A stretch of 42,017 bases of DNA from Acidimicrobiaceae bacterium (GCA_947455165.1 CANGMP010000007.1:1-42017), one strand, 5' to 3'. Counted from the stretch's first letter, positions 16,471 through 26,120 are shown. Notes: generated by a model from the sequence alone, not told the origin. A program made the numbers and translations.

Positions 16471-18723
16471 TTAGTTAGCCATTGCTTCAGCGCCACGCTT
16501 CGAGAAGAGAATGGCGGCAATCACAGCAACGGTGGAGGCGATGGCGATCGAGTAACGAAGACCCTCGTGGCCGGTGCTGTTGGTGATTACGACAGGCAGA
16601 ATCAGCAGGGAGACCAGGTTCATCACCTTGATCAGCGGGTTGAGCGCCGGACCAGCGGTGTCCTTGAAGGGGTCACCAACGGTGTCACCGATAACGGCGG
16701 CCTTGTGGACTTCCGAACCCTTACCGCCACCGAAGCCGTCTTCGACGAACTTCTTGGCGTTGTCCCATGCGCCACCCGAGTTGCTGAGGGTGTTGGCCAT
16801 GAGCTGACCGGTGATGATGGCAACCGCCAAGAAGCCACCGAGTGCCATGTAACCCAGGCCGAAGCCGACGGCAACGGGGGTCAAGATGGCGAGGAGGGCT
16901 GGCGTAGCGAGCTCGCGCTGCGAAGCAGCGGTGCAGATCGCGATGACCTTGCCGTACTCAGGCTTTTCGGTGTAGTCCATGATGCCGGGGTGCTCACGGA
17001 ACTGGCGACGCACTTCCTCCACCACGGTTCCGGCCGTGCGGCCTACGGCGCGAATGGCCAGGGCCGAGAACAAGAAGGCCACCGAACCACCGATAAGGGC
17101 AGCGATGAAGGTCTTGGGGTCGGCAATGTTGATCGGAATCTTCTTGAAGACGTCACCGACAACACCGGTCTGCTGACCGATGGTCTCAATGAACGAAGCG
17201 AAGAGTGCCACGGCGGCGATAACGGCTGAACCGATAGCCACACCCTTAGTGATGGCCTTGGTCGTGTTACCGACTGCGTCGAGGCTCACGAGAACCTTCT
17301 CAACGTCACCCTGGAACTCACCGGCCATTTCAGCCACACCGGCCGAGTTGTCCGAGACGGGACCGAAGGAGTCTTCGGACACGATCATTCCGGCGGTCGA
17401 CAAGAGACCGATACCGATCAGCGAGACGTAGTAGAGAACCTGCTTGACGTCGCTACCACCGAGGCCAATGGCCACGGCGAGGGCTGCGACGATGGCCAGA
17501 GCGGCCCAGAAGGACGACTCGAGACCGAAGGCGATACCACTCAAAACGGTGGTCGCGGGACCAGTCTTCGCGGACTCGGCGATTTCCTTCACTGGGGTCT
17601 TCTCCGTTGAGGTGAAGTACTCGGTGATGTAGGAAGCGAGCAGCGAGAGACCAACACCAGCCACGATGGCCAAGAAGACCTTCATCGAGTGGACGTAGTA
17701 CTGCGCAATGAAGTAGCTCGCAATGATGGTGAGGATCGAGCTCAGCCAGACGCCACGGTTAATGGGCTGGAGGGCGTTGCGGTCTTTCGGGCGTGACTTC
17801 ACGAAGTAGACACCGACGATTGAGGCGATGACACCAATTGCGGGAATGATCAGCGGGAAGAGCACGCTCGTCGACTTGCCAGTCGCCGCGAAGCCCAAGA
17901 TGAGGGCCGCGATGATGGTGATGACGTACGACTCGAAGAGGTCCGCGGCCATACCGGCGCAGTCACCAACGTTGTCACCAACGTTGTCAGCGATCGTGGC
18001 GGCGTTGCGGGGGTCGTCTTCGGGGATTCCGGCTTCAACCTTGCCGACGAGGTCGGCGCCAACGTCAGCGGCCTTGGTGAAGATTCCTCCACCGACGCGC
18101 ATGAACAGTGCGAGGAGCGACGCACCGAAGGCAAAGCCCACGAGGACGGTCGTAGCGGAGTTCTGGAAAATGAGGAAGATACCGGCGGCGCCGACGAGGC
18201 CGAGGCCCACGCAGAGCAGACCAGTAACGGCACCGGTGCGGAACGCGACCTTGAGTGCTTCGTCGGTCTTGCCGGTACGAACAGCAGCGGCCGCGGTGCG
18301 GACGTTGCCTCGTACGGCAGTCGACATACCAATCAGACCAACGAGGCCCGAGAAGATGGCGCCGACCAGGAAGCAGAGCACGCGGTAGAGACCGTTGGCA
18401 CCCTTGGTCATCTCCACCATGCCGTCAGGTCCAACGACCTCGGTACCGGTGAAGTAGATAAGCAAAGCGAGTGGAATCACGATGACGGCGATGGTCTTGA
18501 ACTGACGCGAAAGGAAGGCTTCAGCGCCTTCCTGGATTGCACGGGCAATCTCACGCATCTTCTCCGAGCCCTGCTCGGCGGCCAAAACGCCCTTCATGAG
18601 GATGAGACCGACGAGAATGCCGATCACGCCTGCGGCGAGGACTAGGTACAACCAGTTCTTGTCAGTGCTGGAAAGGACGAAGTTTTGATACCCGCCCTCT
18701 GCCAGACGAATCATTGGTTTCAT
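16471..18723 (-). CDS. hppA: K+-independent proton-pumping pyrophosphatase
   Basis: Integral membrane pump of 750 residues with about 16 membrane segments that couples PPi hydrolysis to proton export. The substrate motif [21 protein letters not shown] begins at residue 220, followed by [18 protein letters not shown] and the C-terminal [17 protein letters not shown] motif. Subtype is set by [10 protein letters not shown] (485-494): Lys at 489 marks the K+-independent class, where K+-dependent pumps have Ala. AAGGAG lies 12 nt before the ATG, somewhat far. The leader upstream holds two small hairpins. The gene stands alone, with its own terminator. Confidence 0.97.
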   Translation of the reverse strand: MKPMIRLAEGGYQNFVLSSTDKNWLYLVLAAGVIGILVGLILMKGVLAAEQGSEKMREIARAIQEGAEAFLSRQFKTIAVIVIPLALLIYFTGTEVVGPDGMVEMTKGANGLYRVLCFLVGAIFSGLVGLIGMSTAVRGNVRTAAAAVRTGKTDEALKVAFRTGAVTGLLCVGLGLVGAAGIFLIFQNSATTVLVGFAFGASLLALFMRVGGGIFTKAADVGADLVGKVEAGIPEDDPRNAATIADNVGDNVGDCAGMAADLFESYVITIIAALILGFAATGKSTSVLFPLIIPAIGVIASIVGVYFVKSRPKDRNALQPINRGVWLSSILTIIASYFIAQYYVHSMKVFLAIVAGVGLSLLASYITEYFTSTEKTPVKEIAESAKTGPATTVLSGIAFGLESSFWAALAIVAALAVAIGLGGSDVKQVLYYVSLIGIGLLSTAGMIVSEDSFGPVSDNSAGVAEMAGEFQGDVEKVLVSLDAVGNTTKAITKGVAIGSAVIAAVALFASFIETIGQQTGVVGDVFKKIPINIADPKTFIAALIGGSVAFLFSALAIRAVGRTAGTVVEEVRRQFREHPGIMDYTEKPEYGKVIAICTAASQRELATPALLAILTPVAVGFGLGYMALGGFLAVAIITGQLMANTLSNSGGAWDNAKKFVEDGFGGGKGSEVHKAAVIGDTVGDPFKDTAGPALNPLIKVMNLVSLLILPVVITNSTGHEGLRYSIAIASTVAVIAAILFSKRGAEAMAN

Positions 18724-18830
18724 ACTGGGTCGTTACTCCTTGATTGGGGGACCACGAATTGGTCCTCGTCGGCCCAAAGGCGGGCCAAGCCGTGAAAAAT
18801 CTAGTCGGGATTGCCTTGCCCGTTAGGGAT
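18724..18830 (-). other. hppA leader with two inverted repeats
   Basis: Between the permease stop and the hppA ATG. Contains GGACCA-cgaat-TGGTCC (18749-18765) and GGCCC-aaaggc-GGGCC (18771-18786). Neither is followed by a T-run on the minus strand, so they do not look like standard terminators; they may be weak termination or mRNA-stability elements. A TAGATT on the minus strand just beyond them could be a -10. Confidence 0.4.
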
Positions 18831-21206
18831 TTAGTGGTCGTCGGAGCTGGCGCCGGCCACAATTTCGTATTCGGGATTCATAATCACGGCTTCACGATTA
18901 AACGACGTGACTGTGCCTGAAACCAGCAGGCGAACGCCTCGTTCGACTCCCGGAACCGCATCGCGGCCCTGGAAGACAAGCTTGATCGAACCGGTGCTGT
19001 CGGTAAGAAGGCACGACAACGACTGACCGTTGTTGCCCTTTTCGACGGTTATCGACTTCACTCGACCGGCCAACTTGGCCCGTTCGCGCAGGGTGACGGC
19101 ACCAATTTCGCCGGCGTGGGCCTCGTTAGCACGGGTTTCAAGCAGGGTGTCAGCCTCGAGGTGAGCGTCTTCACGCAGGCCGCCACGGGCCACAACGTCG
19201 CTCGGGATCTCCTGGACGGTACCGGTGTCGCGGGCCATCCGGAAGGGCACGATGGTCGCGGCAGTGCGCGGTACGTGCATGACGGCTGACGCAATGGAGT
19301 CAGCCGTGCGGTCGTGGAGGAGTCGCTGGAGGCGTGACGTGAAGCCTCGTCGAGGCAAGATCACCATGGCAAAGACCTTGGGGTCTCGCACCATGTCGGA
19401 AACGACCTCGAGTGCGGCGCGATCGACGCGACGGTCCTCACACTCCATGATTTCGAGTGGGATCGTGGCCGAGGCCGAGTCCTTACGACCCCAACGCTCT
19501 TCGAGCTCCTTGGTGACGGCCGGGTCGATGTCAAAGTGAATGGCGCGAACCGTCGAGGCGCTGAGGGTCTTGCAGTATGCGAGAGCCCGCTCGGTCGCCA
19601 GGTCGTACTGGTCGACAAAGACGACAATGCGGTTGTGCGACGTGGTCAGTGCCGTCGCGCCACTCTCGGCCTCGAAGGCCTCTTCTTCGCGCGAGTAGGC
19701 ACGGTGAAGACGAATGAGCCCGAAGAACATGAATGGTGCAATGGTGACCACCATCCAGGCACCTTCGCCAAACTTCACAACACCGAAGATGAGCGCCACG
19801 ATCAGACAGGTGAAGGCCGAGCCACCGTTAACGATGGCGCCGAGCTTCCAGTGCTTTTCACGCTTGATCCAGTGGCGTTTGGCCATGCCGGCGCCGGCCA
19901 TTGTGAATGCCGTGAAAACGCCAATGGCGTAGAGCGAGATCAGTCCGTTCACGCTGGCATTAAAGACGAAGATCAAAATCAGAGCCATCGCTCCGAGCCA
20001 GATGATGCCAGTCGAAAAGGCGAGGCGGTGCCCACGCTTGGTGAGTTGTCGAGGCAGGTACTTGTCGGTGGCGACGAAGTTGGCCAAGAACGGAAAGCCG
20101 TTGAAGGCCGTGTTGGCACCCGTGTAGAGGATGGCCACCGTGGCGAGCTGGACCAAGAGATAGATGACGTGGCCAAACCCGTGGGCGCCAAAGACGGCCG
20201 AGACTTCCTGCGAGACCACGGTCGGCGAACCGGCCTGGTAGGGCAGCGCGTGCGTCCATGTAGCGAGCATGGTCGTACCAATAAGCAAGAAACTCAGGAT
20301 GCCGGCCATGATGAGCATGACCTTGCGGGCGTTGCGGGCTTCGGGGCGGGCGAAACCCGAAACCGAGTCAGAAATCGCCTCAAGACCCGTGAGCGAGGAT
20401 CCACCGTTGGCGTAGGCACGCAGCAGTGTCAGGAACGCCACGCCCATTAAGAAGCCGTGTCCCGGTGAACCGAGGTGACCGCCAACGAGGAGTTCGGCCG
20501 CGGGCTGCTTGACGAAGTGGAGCGCACCGGCGAAGTGCTTGTAAATACCAACGATGATCGTGAGCGACATCATGGCGATAAAGAAGTACGACGGGAAAGC
20601 GAAGTAGGCACCGGCTTCCTTCAGACCTCGCAAGTTTCCGTAAATAAGAAAGAGCACCACACCGACCGTGATCCACAGCGTGTACGGAAGCAGATTGGGG
20701 AAGGCACTCGTCATCGCAGCCGTACCGGCCGAACTCTGTACCGCGACAGTCACGATGTAGTCGATGAGGAGGGCTACCGCCGTGACTTGGGCCGTCTTGG
20801 GGCCGAAGTTGTCACGGGTGACGATGTAACTACCGCCCTTGATGGAGTAGGCGCCGATGACGTCGAGGTAGCTCAGCGTGACGAGTACCAACACGCCGAG
20901 GATGACGAACATGATTGGCACGAGCAGCGAAAAGGCCGCGATGCCGATCGCCGGGGTGAGCTGGGTCAAGATCTGCTCGGCACCGTAGGACGAGGACGAG
21001 ATGCAGTCGGGTGCGAGCACTCCGAGGGCAATGGGGTTATTCAGTCGCTCACCGTGCAACTGCTCTGAGACGTACGGCTTACCGAGGAAGATGCGCTTAA
21101 GGCGGTAACCCAAAGTCTCGGGGTAAAACGTGCGAGTGTCAGCGTGCGAGGTCAGGACCGGAGAGTTGTGACGAATCTGTTCACCGGCGTTATCCACGGA
21201 GGTCAT
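18831..21206 (-). CDS. APC-superfamily permease with USP-like and OB-fold C-terminal domains
   Basis: 791 residues in three parts. Residues about 55-505 are a 12-segment APC transporter with the SSSSYGAEQIL motif in helix 1, as in the KimA/YdaO-like branch (potassium or amino-acid transport). Residues about 523-655 resemble the universal-stress-protein-like cytosolic domain of that branch (RIVVFVDQYDLATERALAY). Residues about 705-785 read as a small OB-fold nucleic-acid-binding-type domain (GRVKSITVEKG, then LTDSTGSIKLVFQG and LVSGTVTSF). It is divergent from ceoB-ceoC, as in mycobacteria and streptomycetes, where the OB-fold protein is a separate gene nearby. The ATG at 21206 is preferred over a TTG five codons upstream. 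Substrate unproven; K+ is the best guess. Confidence 0.85.
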   Translation of the reverse strand: MTSVDNAGEQIRHNSPVLTSHADTRTFYPETLGYRLKRIFLGKPYVSEQLHGERLNNPIALGVLAPDCISSSSYGAEQILTQLTPAIGIAAFSLLVPIMFVILGVLVLVTLSYLDVIGAYSIKGGSYIVTRDNFGPKTAQVTAVALLIDYIVTVAVQSSAGTAAMTSAFPNLLPYTLWITVGVVLFLIYGNLRGLKEAGAYFAFPSYFFIAMMSLTIIVGIYKHFAGALHFVKQPAAELLVGGHLGSPGHGFLMGVAFLTLLRAYANGGSSLTGLEAISDSVSGFARPEARNARKVMLIMAGILSFLLIGTTMLATWTHALPYQAGSPTVVSQEVSAVFGAHGFGHVIYLLVQLATVAILYTGANTAFNGFPFLANFVATDKYLPRQLTKRGHRLAFSTGIIWLGAMALILIFVFNASVNGLISLYAIGVFTAFTMAGAGMAKRHWIKREKHWKLGAIVNGGSAFTCLIVALIFGVVKFGEGAWMVVTIAPFMFFGLIRLHRAYSREEEAFEAESGATALTTSHNRIVVFVDQYDLATERALAYCKTLSASTVRAIHFDIDPAVTKELEERWGRKDSASATIPLEIMECEDRRVDRAALEVVSDMVRDPKVFAMVILPRRGFTSRLQRLLHDRTADSIASAVMHVPRTAATIVPFRMARDTGTVQEIPSDVVARGGLREDAHLEADTLLETRANEAHAGEIGAVTLRERAKLAGRVKSITVEKGNNGQSLSCLLTDSTGSIKLVFQGRDAVPGVERGVRLLVSGTVTSFNREAVIMNPEYEIVAGASSDDH

Positions 21207-21238
21207 CCTACGACTGCACAATTACTTTCTAGAGAAAC

Positions 21239-21256
21239 TTGCGTTTTATATCGCAA
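21239..21256. promoter_or_regulatory. Inverted repeat in the permease/ceoB divergent promoter region
   Basis: TTGCG-ttttatat-CGCAA, a perfect 5-bp inverted repeat around an AT-rich core that could itself be a -10 for ceoB. It lies 33 nt from the permease ATG and just before ceoB, so a regulator bound here could act on both. Confidence 0.35.
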
Positions 21257-21274
21257 AGTGGTCAGATAGGCAAC

Positions 21275-21931
21275 GTGCATATCGTCGTCGTAGGTTGTGG
21301 CCGAGTTGGCAGTGACCTCGCCACCCAATTATCTGAAGATGGCCACAGCGTCGCCATTATTGATAAGAGTGCGGACTCGTTTCGCCGACTCGGAGAAAGC
21401 TTCAACGGCAAGCGAATCGTCGGATCGGGCTTTGACCGCAACGTTTTGAGTCAGGCCGGCGCCGGTGAAGCTCAGGCTTTCGCTGCCGTCACCAACGGCG
21501 ACAACACCAACATTCTCTGCGCCCGTATTGCCCAAAGCACGTACGGCATCAAGGACGTGGTGGCTCGTATTTACGACCCCCAGCGCGCCACGATCTACCA
21601 ACGTCTCGGCATCCCCACGGTGGCCACGGTCACGTGGACAACCAGCCAAGTCAAGCGGTGGTTGTTGAACGAAGACGCCACGATCGCGTGGACAGACGAC
21701 TCGGCCACACTCCAGGTCCTCGAGCGATTCTTGCCCGACAACCTGGCCGGTCAGCCGCTCAAGGATCTCAATGTCGGCAGCGACATTCGAGTTATTGGTG
21801 TCGTTCGCGGCAGCCAGGGCCGACTCGACGTCGAAGGCCTCTACGGCCAAGAGGACGACAAGGTCCTCTTCCTCGTCACCCCTGAGGGCGGTCGTCAGTT
21901 GAACGAAGTTCTGGGGATTGGTCGATCATGA
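21275..21931 (+). CDS. ceoB: TrkA-type potassium uptake regulatory subunit, CeoB
   Basis: 218 residues: N-terminal RCK/TrkA-N Rossmann domain beginning HIVVVGCGRVGSDLA (NAD-binding GxGxxGS) with an acidic IIDKS at the second strand, and a C-terminal RCK_C-like domain (GQPLKDLNVGSDIRVIGVVR). Such subunits gate K+ transporters through NAD(H) or nucleotide binding. The start is a GTG at 21275 because the glycine motif begins there; earlier in-frame codons are unlike the family. Its stop overlaps ceoC as ATGA. No TrkH/TrkG channel is in the window; the divergent permease is the obvious partner. Confidence 0.92.
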   Translation: MHIVVVGCGRVGSDLATQLSEDGHSVAIIDKSADSFRRLGESFNGKRIVGSGFDRNVLSQAGAGEAQAFAAVTNGDNTNILCARIAQSTYGIKDVVARIYDPQRATIYQRLGIPTVATVTWTTSQVKRWLLNEDATIAWTDDSATLQVLERFLPDNLAGQPLKDLNVGSDIRVIGVVRGSQGRLDVEGLYGQEDDKVLFLVTPEGGRQLNEVLGIGRS

Positions 21932-22605
21932 AGATTGTCATTGCCGGTGGTGGCAGCGTCGGAACGGCCATTGCGACCGACCTCGCTGAACGCAACCACG
22001 AAATCGTCCTGATTGAGCAGCGCCTCGATGCCATCTCCAAGCTCCGCGACCAGCTCCAGTCACCCAATGTGCGTGTCGAACACGGTGACGCGTGCGAAGT
22101 TAAGTCGTTGAACCGAGCCAATATCGCCGGGGCGGACGTCATGATTGCCGCCACTGGCGACGATGAAGACAACCTGGTTGTGAGTTGGCTCGCCCGCACC
22201 CACCTCGGCATCACCCGAGTAATCGCTCGCGTGAACAATTCACGCAACGAGTGGCTCTTCGACGAGAACTGGGGTGTTGACGTCAAAGTCTCCATCCCCA
22301 CGTTGATCACCTCGTTGGTCGATGAGTTCGTCGAAGTCGGTGCCGTGGTGCCGATCATGGACGTGGCCCAGGGTTCCATGGAGATGGTTGAAGTCACCCT
22401 AAACGACGACGCTCCGGTCATCGTGAACCAGCAGACCCTCGGCGAAATCTCGCTGCCCGACGTCGCCAAGGTCGTCGCCATTGTTCGTGACGAAATGCCC
22501 CTCTCGCCGCAGCCCACCACTTCCTTTCAAGAGCACGACCACGTCTTGCTCTTGGTGAAGAAGGGCGAGCACGGTTGCCTGAACGGAATCTTCACCGCCC
22601 ACTAA
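21928..22605 (+). CDS. ceoC: TrkA-type potassium uptake regulatory subunit, CeoC
   Basis: 225 residues, second RCK protein of the pair: MKIVIAGGGSVGTAIATDLA NAD-binding motif, LIEQRLDAISKLRD, the IAATGDDEDNLVVSWLA segment typical of RCK domains, and a C-terminal RCK_C domain (GSMEMVEVTLN onwards). Two paralogous RCK proteins encoded in tandem probably form mixed or stacked octameric gating rings. The start ATG overlaps the ceoB TGA. Confidence 0.93.
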   Translation: MKIVIAGGGSVGTAIATDLAERNHEIVLIEQRLDAISKLRDQLQSPNVRVEHGDACEVKSLNRANIAGADVMIAATGDDEDNLVVSWLARTHLGITRVIARVNNSRNEWLFDENWGVDVKVSIPTLITSLVDEFVEVGAVVPIMDVAQGSMEMVEVTLNDDAPVIVNQQTLGEISLPDVAKVVAIVRDEMPLSPQPTTSFQEHDHVLLLVKKGEHGCLNGIFTAH

Positions 22606-22622
22606 TCGCGGGCGCTGACGCC

Positions 22623-22628
22623 TACGAT
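22623..22628 (+). promoter_or_regulatory. Candidate -10 box of leaderless HAD hydrolase gene
   Basis: TACGAT followed by 6 nt and the ATG at 22635; no ribosome site fits. The gene may also be read through from ceoC, 29 nt upstream. Confidence 0.5.
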
Positions 22629-22634
22629 TCGACT

Positions 22635-23414
22635 ATGCGCGCGGCCTTCTTCGATCTCGATAAGACCGTTATTGCCAAGGCCTCCGTGGTGGCCCTCGGA
22701 CCACAACTCCACGCTCGAGGCTTCATACGTCGTCGCACTCTGGCCCGCGCCGTCTTCGCCCAAGTGATGTTTCTCTGGTTCGGCGCCGACCAGAACAAGA
22801 TGGAAAAGATTCGTCGGGACATGCTGAAGGTCGGCAAGGGCTGGAATCGCGGAGAAGTCCGGTCGCTCGTTCAAGAGACCTTGCACGACGTGATCGAGCC
22901 ACTGATTTATCGCGAAGCACTGGAGCTCATCGACTATCACCGGGCCCAAGGCGATGAAGTCTGGATTGTCAGTAGTTCGCCAATTGAGATTGTCGAACCC
23001 TTTGCCGACATCATTGGGGCAAATGGGGCTATCGCCTCACGGGCCCAAGTTGACGACCTCGACCGCTACACCGGCGAACTCGAATTCTTCTGCCAGGGAC
23101 CGAACAAGGCCACCGCAATTCGCGAACTGGCCGCGGCACGGGGTATTGATCTCGCCGAATCGTCGGCCTATTCAGACTCTGAGACCGACGTCCCGATGCT
23201 CGAGGTGGTCGGCCACCCCTACGCCGTCAACCCCGATCGACCACTGGCCAAAATTGCCCACGATCGCGAATGGCCGACCCTGGTCTTTGATCACCCCGTG
23301 CGAGCTAGTAGCCGTCGGGCACCCAGCACCCCGTTCATTGTCGGTGTTGGCGTCGTGGCCGTTATGGCCATGTTGGGTCGTTCCAGGGGCCGAGGACGGA
23401 CCCCGAAGGTTTAA
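22635..23414 (+). CDS. HAD-IB family hydrolase with C-terminal membrane segment
   Basis: 259 residues. HAD motifs: FDLDKT (I, residues 6-11), IVSSSP (II), a Lys in GPNKATAI (III) and [12 protein letters not shown] (IV). The helical cap between motifs I and II is of the subfamily IB (SerB-like) type. Known relatives dephosphorylate phosphoserine or lipid-type phosphates. The C-terminus carries a hydrophobic stretch ([15 protein letters not shown]) followed by basic residues, so it is probably tethered to the membrane, favouring a lipid or envelope substrate over phosphoserine. Substrate cannot be assigned. Confidence 0.88.
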   Translation: MRAAFFDLDKTVIAKASVVALGPQLHARGFIRRRTLARAVFAQVMFLWFGADQNKMEKIRRDMLKVGKGWNRGEVRSLVQETLHDVIEPLIYREALELIDYHRAQGDEVWIVSSSPIEIVEPFADIIGANGAIASRAQVDDLDRYTGELEFFCQGPNKATAIRELAAARGIDLAESSAYSDSETDVPMLEVVGHPYAVNPDRPLAKIAHDREWPTLVFDHPVRASSRRAPSTPFIVGVGVVAVMAMLGRSRGRGRTPKV

Positions 23415-24772
23415 CCGAGCAGGTCGCGCCAGCCCATGTCAACGGCGGGGTGACGCAGCTTGCTCATCGCGCGTGACTCAATCTGGCGAATGCGCTCACG
23501 AGTGAGTCCCAGTTCCAGACCGACGTCTTCGAGCGTGCGCTGAGGCATTCCCCCGAGTCCGTAACGCATGCGAAGAATCTGACGCTCACGGTCATCGAGC
23601 ACCTGCAAACCACGCTCGATTTCTTGAGGAATCAAGGACTCGGCGGCCACTTCGTACGGTGAAGAAACCGAACGGTCTTCAATAACGTCGCCGAGTTCGG
23701 CGTCGCCGTCTTCACGCAGTGGCTCCGAGAGCGAGACCGGGTCGTTGCTAAAGCGCAGTGCTTCACGCAACTTCTGGCAGCGGTTCGGACACTCCTCGCC
23801 CTTTTCGCCGGCCTTGGGGGCCTTGGGGCAAAAGGCGCGAGCGGCTCCGCGAATTGGCGCGAGCTCTTCGTCGTCAAAGTTCAGTTCGTCGTCGCTGCCC
23901 TTGGGCCGCTTGGAGGCCTTTTCGGCACGCTCGGTGCGGGACTTCTCTTCGGCCTGCTTCGCCTTTTCGGGCGTCCACTCGACCATGTCAGTGTCCCAGC
24001 AGAGCTCCACCATGGTCGGCGGGCGACCGAAGTGGATTTCGAGACGAGTCTTGGCCTTTTGCACGCGGGCGAGGGTGTCGCCGGCGTGCACGGGGAGGCG
24101 GATGGTGCGACCAGTGTTGGCAATACCGCGGGTGATCGACTGGCGAATCCACCACGTGGCGTATGTCGAAAACTTAAAGCCCTTGCGATAGTCGAACTTC
24201 TCGACCGCGTGCATCAGGCCGAAGTTGCCCTCCTGGATGAGGTCCTGCAGTGGCAGTCCCGAGGCCTGGTACTTCTTGGCGATCGAAACAACGAGTCGAA
24301 GGTTTGAAGTAACAAACTCTTCCTGAGCGTGCTCACCACGGCGGGCCATCAACTTCATGGCCTGGAGTTCGCGGGGGGCCAGCTTGACGCCGCGAGCTTC
24401 CTTGGAGACGGCCTTGCCCTTTTTGATGAGTTCGAGCTTGGAGAGCATCGTGCGAAAGAGGGGGTGCAAGACGCTGGGGATTTCGTAGACGGCGTAGTCA
24501 AAGGTGCTGACATTGCTCTTGCCGTCGGCCGACTCACTGAGGTCGAGGTCCTCAATAATCTCGCGCAGCGTGATCAGGGCGTCAGCGGTCAGGGCGTCAA
24601 TAGAGCCCTTGTCGGCGTTCAAGACGAGGAGTTCGTTGGCCAACTTGCCGTACCCGTGAATCTTTGCGAGTCGTACTTCGCCTTCCTTGGTCAACAGCGT
24701 GTACTGACCGATGCCGGTCAAATAAGTACGTACGCCGTCTTCGTCGTCGCGATCGATGCGGTCTTTAACCAA
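23411..24772 (-). CDS. Primary-like RNA polymerase sigma-70 factor with Cys-containing insertion
   Basis: About 453 residues. Region 1.2 ([20 protein letters not shown]), region 2 ([51 protein letters not shown]), region 3 (PTMVEL), the 3.2 finger ([19 protein letters not shown]) and region 4 with the [21 protein letters not shown] helix-turn-helix are intact, as in the housekeeping sigma. Unusual is an insertion of about 65 residues (about 272-335) between region 3 and the 3.2 finger: a charged stretch, then Cys315, Cys328 and Cys332. The TTG at 24772 is chosen because GAGGGG lies 9 nt upstream; a TTG at 24793 is the alternative. Its stop interlocks with that of the HAD gene. Confidence 0.88.
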   Translation of the reverse strand: MVKDRIDRDDEDGVRTYLTGIGQYTLLTKEGEVRLAKIHGYGKLANELLVLNADKGSIDALTADALITLREIIEDLDLSESADGKSNVSTFDYAVYEIPSVLHPLFRTMLSKLELIKKGKAVSKEARGVKLAPRELQAMKLMARRGEHAQEEFVTSNLRLVVSIAKKYQASGLPLQDLIQEGNFGLMHAVEKFDYRKGFKFSTYATWWIRQSITRGIANTGRTIRLPVHAGDTLARVQKAKTRLEIHFGRPPTMVELCWDTDMVEWTPEKAKQAEEKSRTERAEKASKRPKGSDDELNFDDEELAPIRGAARAFCPKAPKAGEKGEECPNRCQKLREALRFSNDPVSLSEPLREDGDAELGDVIEDRSVSSPYEVAAESLIPQEIERGLQVLDDRERQILRMRYGLGGMPQRTLEDVGLELGLTRERIRQIESRAMSKLRHPAVDMGWRDLLG

Positions 24773-24811
24773 CTCGCTGTTCCCCTCAAGCAAATAATCA
24801 GTAGATGTTCT

Positions 24812-24832
24812 ACCGGTTTTCGGACCGGTTTT
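24812..24832. repeat. Tandem ACCGGTTTT direct repeats upstream of the sigma gene
   Basis: ACCGGTTTT at 24812-24820 and again at 24824-24832, 12 bp apart (about one helical turn), each containing the palindrome ACCGGT. They lie 40-60 nt before the sigma start, where an activator or repressor would bind on one face of the DNA. Confidence 0.45.
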
Positions 24833-24899
24833 GTCCGATACCTCGGAAAGTTCCCTTTTTACGCCTCCGCACGAACAGTTCGTGGTCGGGTGCGATGGT

Positions 24900-25160
24900 T
24901 TAAAAAACCAGACGCGTCATTTTAGATGCATCGTGCGGTGTCCTCGGCGACGCAGACTCATCACCGCTGAGGCGACTCGCCAAGCTGGGGATCGAACGGG
25001 CGGCGCGGAGCGCTCGAGTCTCTCGCCAACGCACCTGTTCGCGGGAGATGCCGAGCTCGGCGGCCAGCTGTTCGAGGGTCATCGGCGTGGCACCAGCGAG
25101 GCCAAAACGCGAGGTGAGGAGTCGAAGGTCATCGGGGTGAAGGGCGGTTGAAACGGTCAC
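24900..25160 (-). CDS. Small sigma-region-4-like helix-turn-helix protein
   Basis: 86 residues. The core ([21 protein letters not shown] through [21 protein letters not shown]) aligns with region 4.1-4.2 of sigma-70, but no region 2 or 3 exists and the C-terminus is a short disordered-looking tail. Region 4 alone contacts the -35 element and the beta flap. The recognition helix reads [11 protein letters not shown] where the usual form is [10 protein letters not shown]; the next sigma gene upstream has the same R-W pair. The start is the GTG at 25160 because AAAGGA stands just upstream. It lies 51 nt after the second sigma gene and is probably co-transcribed with it. Confidence 0.72.
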   Translation of the reverse strand: MTVSTALHPDDLRLLTSRFGLAGATPMTLEQLAAELGISREQVRWRETRALRAARSIPSLASRLSGDESASPRTPHDASKMTRLVF

Positions 25161-25211
25161 GGGGTTCCTTTCGTTGGATGGGTAGTGCACCTTTGGTACG
25201 GCGAGTCAGCG

Positions 25212-26120
25212 TTAGAAGACCTCGCCCAATTCACGAATCTGCGGTGCGTTGCGCACCGCGTTAAAGCCCTTCTGCTCGACCCAGCGAGCCTGGTTGCGGG
25301 TCATGCCCTTGCGCTTGGCCACGCTCTCGAGCGAGGCGCCTTGTCCCGACTCCAGTCCCAGGTGTTCCATAACGACTTCCCGTTCAGTCACGCTGAGCGC
25401 TTTGGCCAACTCGTCGGCCACCATCTGGGCCTCAAAGGAGGTCACATGCAGCTCAGTGAAGTCTTCGGCGTCGCTGTCAACGTAGATGTCCTGCAGTGTG
25501 ACCGCTCCGTCGGCGCTGTCGAGCGGAGCGTCGAGCGAGTAGGTGTCCATGCTCCAACGCCGCAGTTGGCGAACACGATCAATCGAGATGTTCATCTCGT
25601 CGGCCAGCATCGCCTCGCTCGGTGGCTCACCAAACTGAGCGAGCAGCTCGTTCTCGGCTCGCCACAGCGCGTTGACTTCCTGGAAGACGTCCTCGGGCAG
25701 GGCAATGGTTCGCGAGTACTTTTGCGTCGCGCGCTGCAGGGCCTGCTTAATCCACCACGTGGCGTAGGTCGAAAACTTGAAACCCTTCTCGGGGTCGAAC
25801 TTGTCGACGGCGTGCTGCATCCCGAGGATGGCTTCTTGGATTAAGTCGTCGCGGGTCATGCCCACCGGGCGACGCGGCGAGGCAATCTTGATGGCCAACT
25901 TGACGTTGCAGGTGATGAACTGCTGGCGCGCCTCGGCACCACGCTTGACCGCGAGTTCCAAACTCTTGCGCTCACGAGCGCTGAACTTGGTCGCCGTGGC
26001 GAGCTGCTCTTTGGCAATGCGGCCGGCCACCATGGCCGTGCCCAGCGTGTGCTCCTGCTCTCGGGTGAGAACGGGAAAGCGGCTCAAGTCGCCGAATGAG
26101 TCGTATTGGTTGAATTTCAT
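25212..26120 (-). CDS. Second sigma-70 family factor
   Basis: 302 residues. Region 2 is clear ([38 protein letters not shown]) and region 3 follows (PPSEAMLADEMNISIDRVRQL). Region 4 is divergent (LSVTEREVVMEHLGLESG then a helix-turn-helix ending NQARWVEQKGFNAVR), and the segment after VKLAIKIA lacks the usual KKY-RG-GLPL and reads SPRRPVGMTRD. This suggests an alternative (group 2-like) sigma with altered -35 recognition. The ATG at 26120 has AGGAG 6 nt upstream; the frame continues upstream in a Ser/Pro/Arg-rich stretch unlike a sigma factor. Confidence 0.85.
   Translation of the reverse strand: MKFNQYDSFGDLSRFPVLTREQEHTLGTAMVAGRIAKEQLATATKFSARERKSLELAVKRGAEARQQFITCNVKLAIKIASPRRPVGMTRDDLIQEAILGMQHAVDKFDPEKGFKFSTYATWWIKQALQRATQKYSRTIALPEDVFQEVNALWRAENELLAQFGEPPSEAMLADEMNISIDRVRQLRRWSMDTYSLDAPLDSADGAVTLQDIYVDSDAEDFTELHVTSFEAQMVADELAKALSVTEREVVMEHLGLESGQGASLESVAKRKGMTRNQARWVEQKGFNAVRNAPQIRELGEVF

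Noticed and set aside
16567-17229. Plus-strand frames opposite hppA and, at 19536-20450, opposite the permease
   Set aside because: Antisense shadows; composition is Gly/Arg/Glu-rich and without motif, whereas the membrane proteins opposite are unmistakable.
18749-18786. Two hairpins before hppA considered as terminator or riboswitch
   Set aside because: No T-run follows on the minus strand and no known riboswitch core is recognisable; kept only as leader structure.
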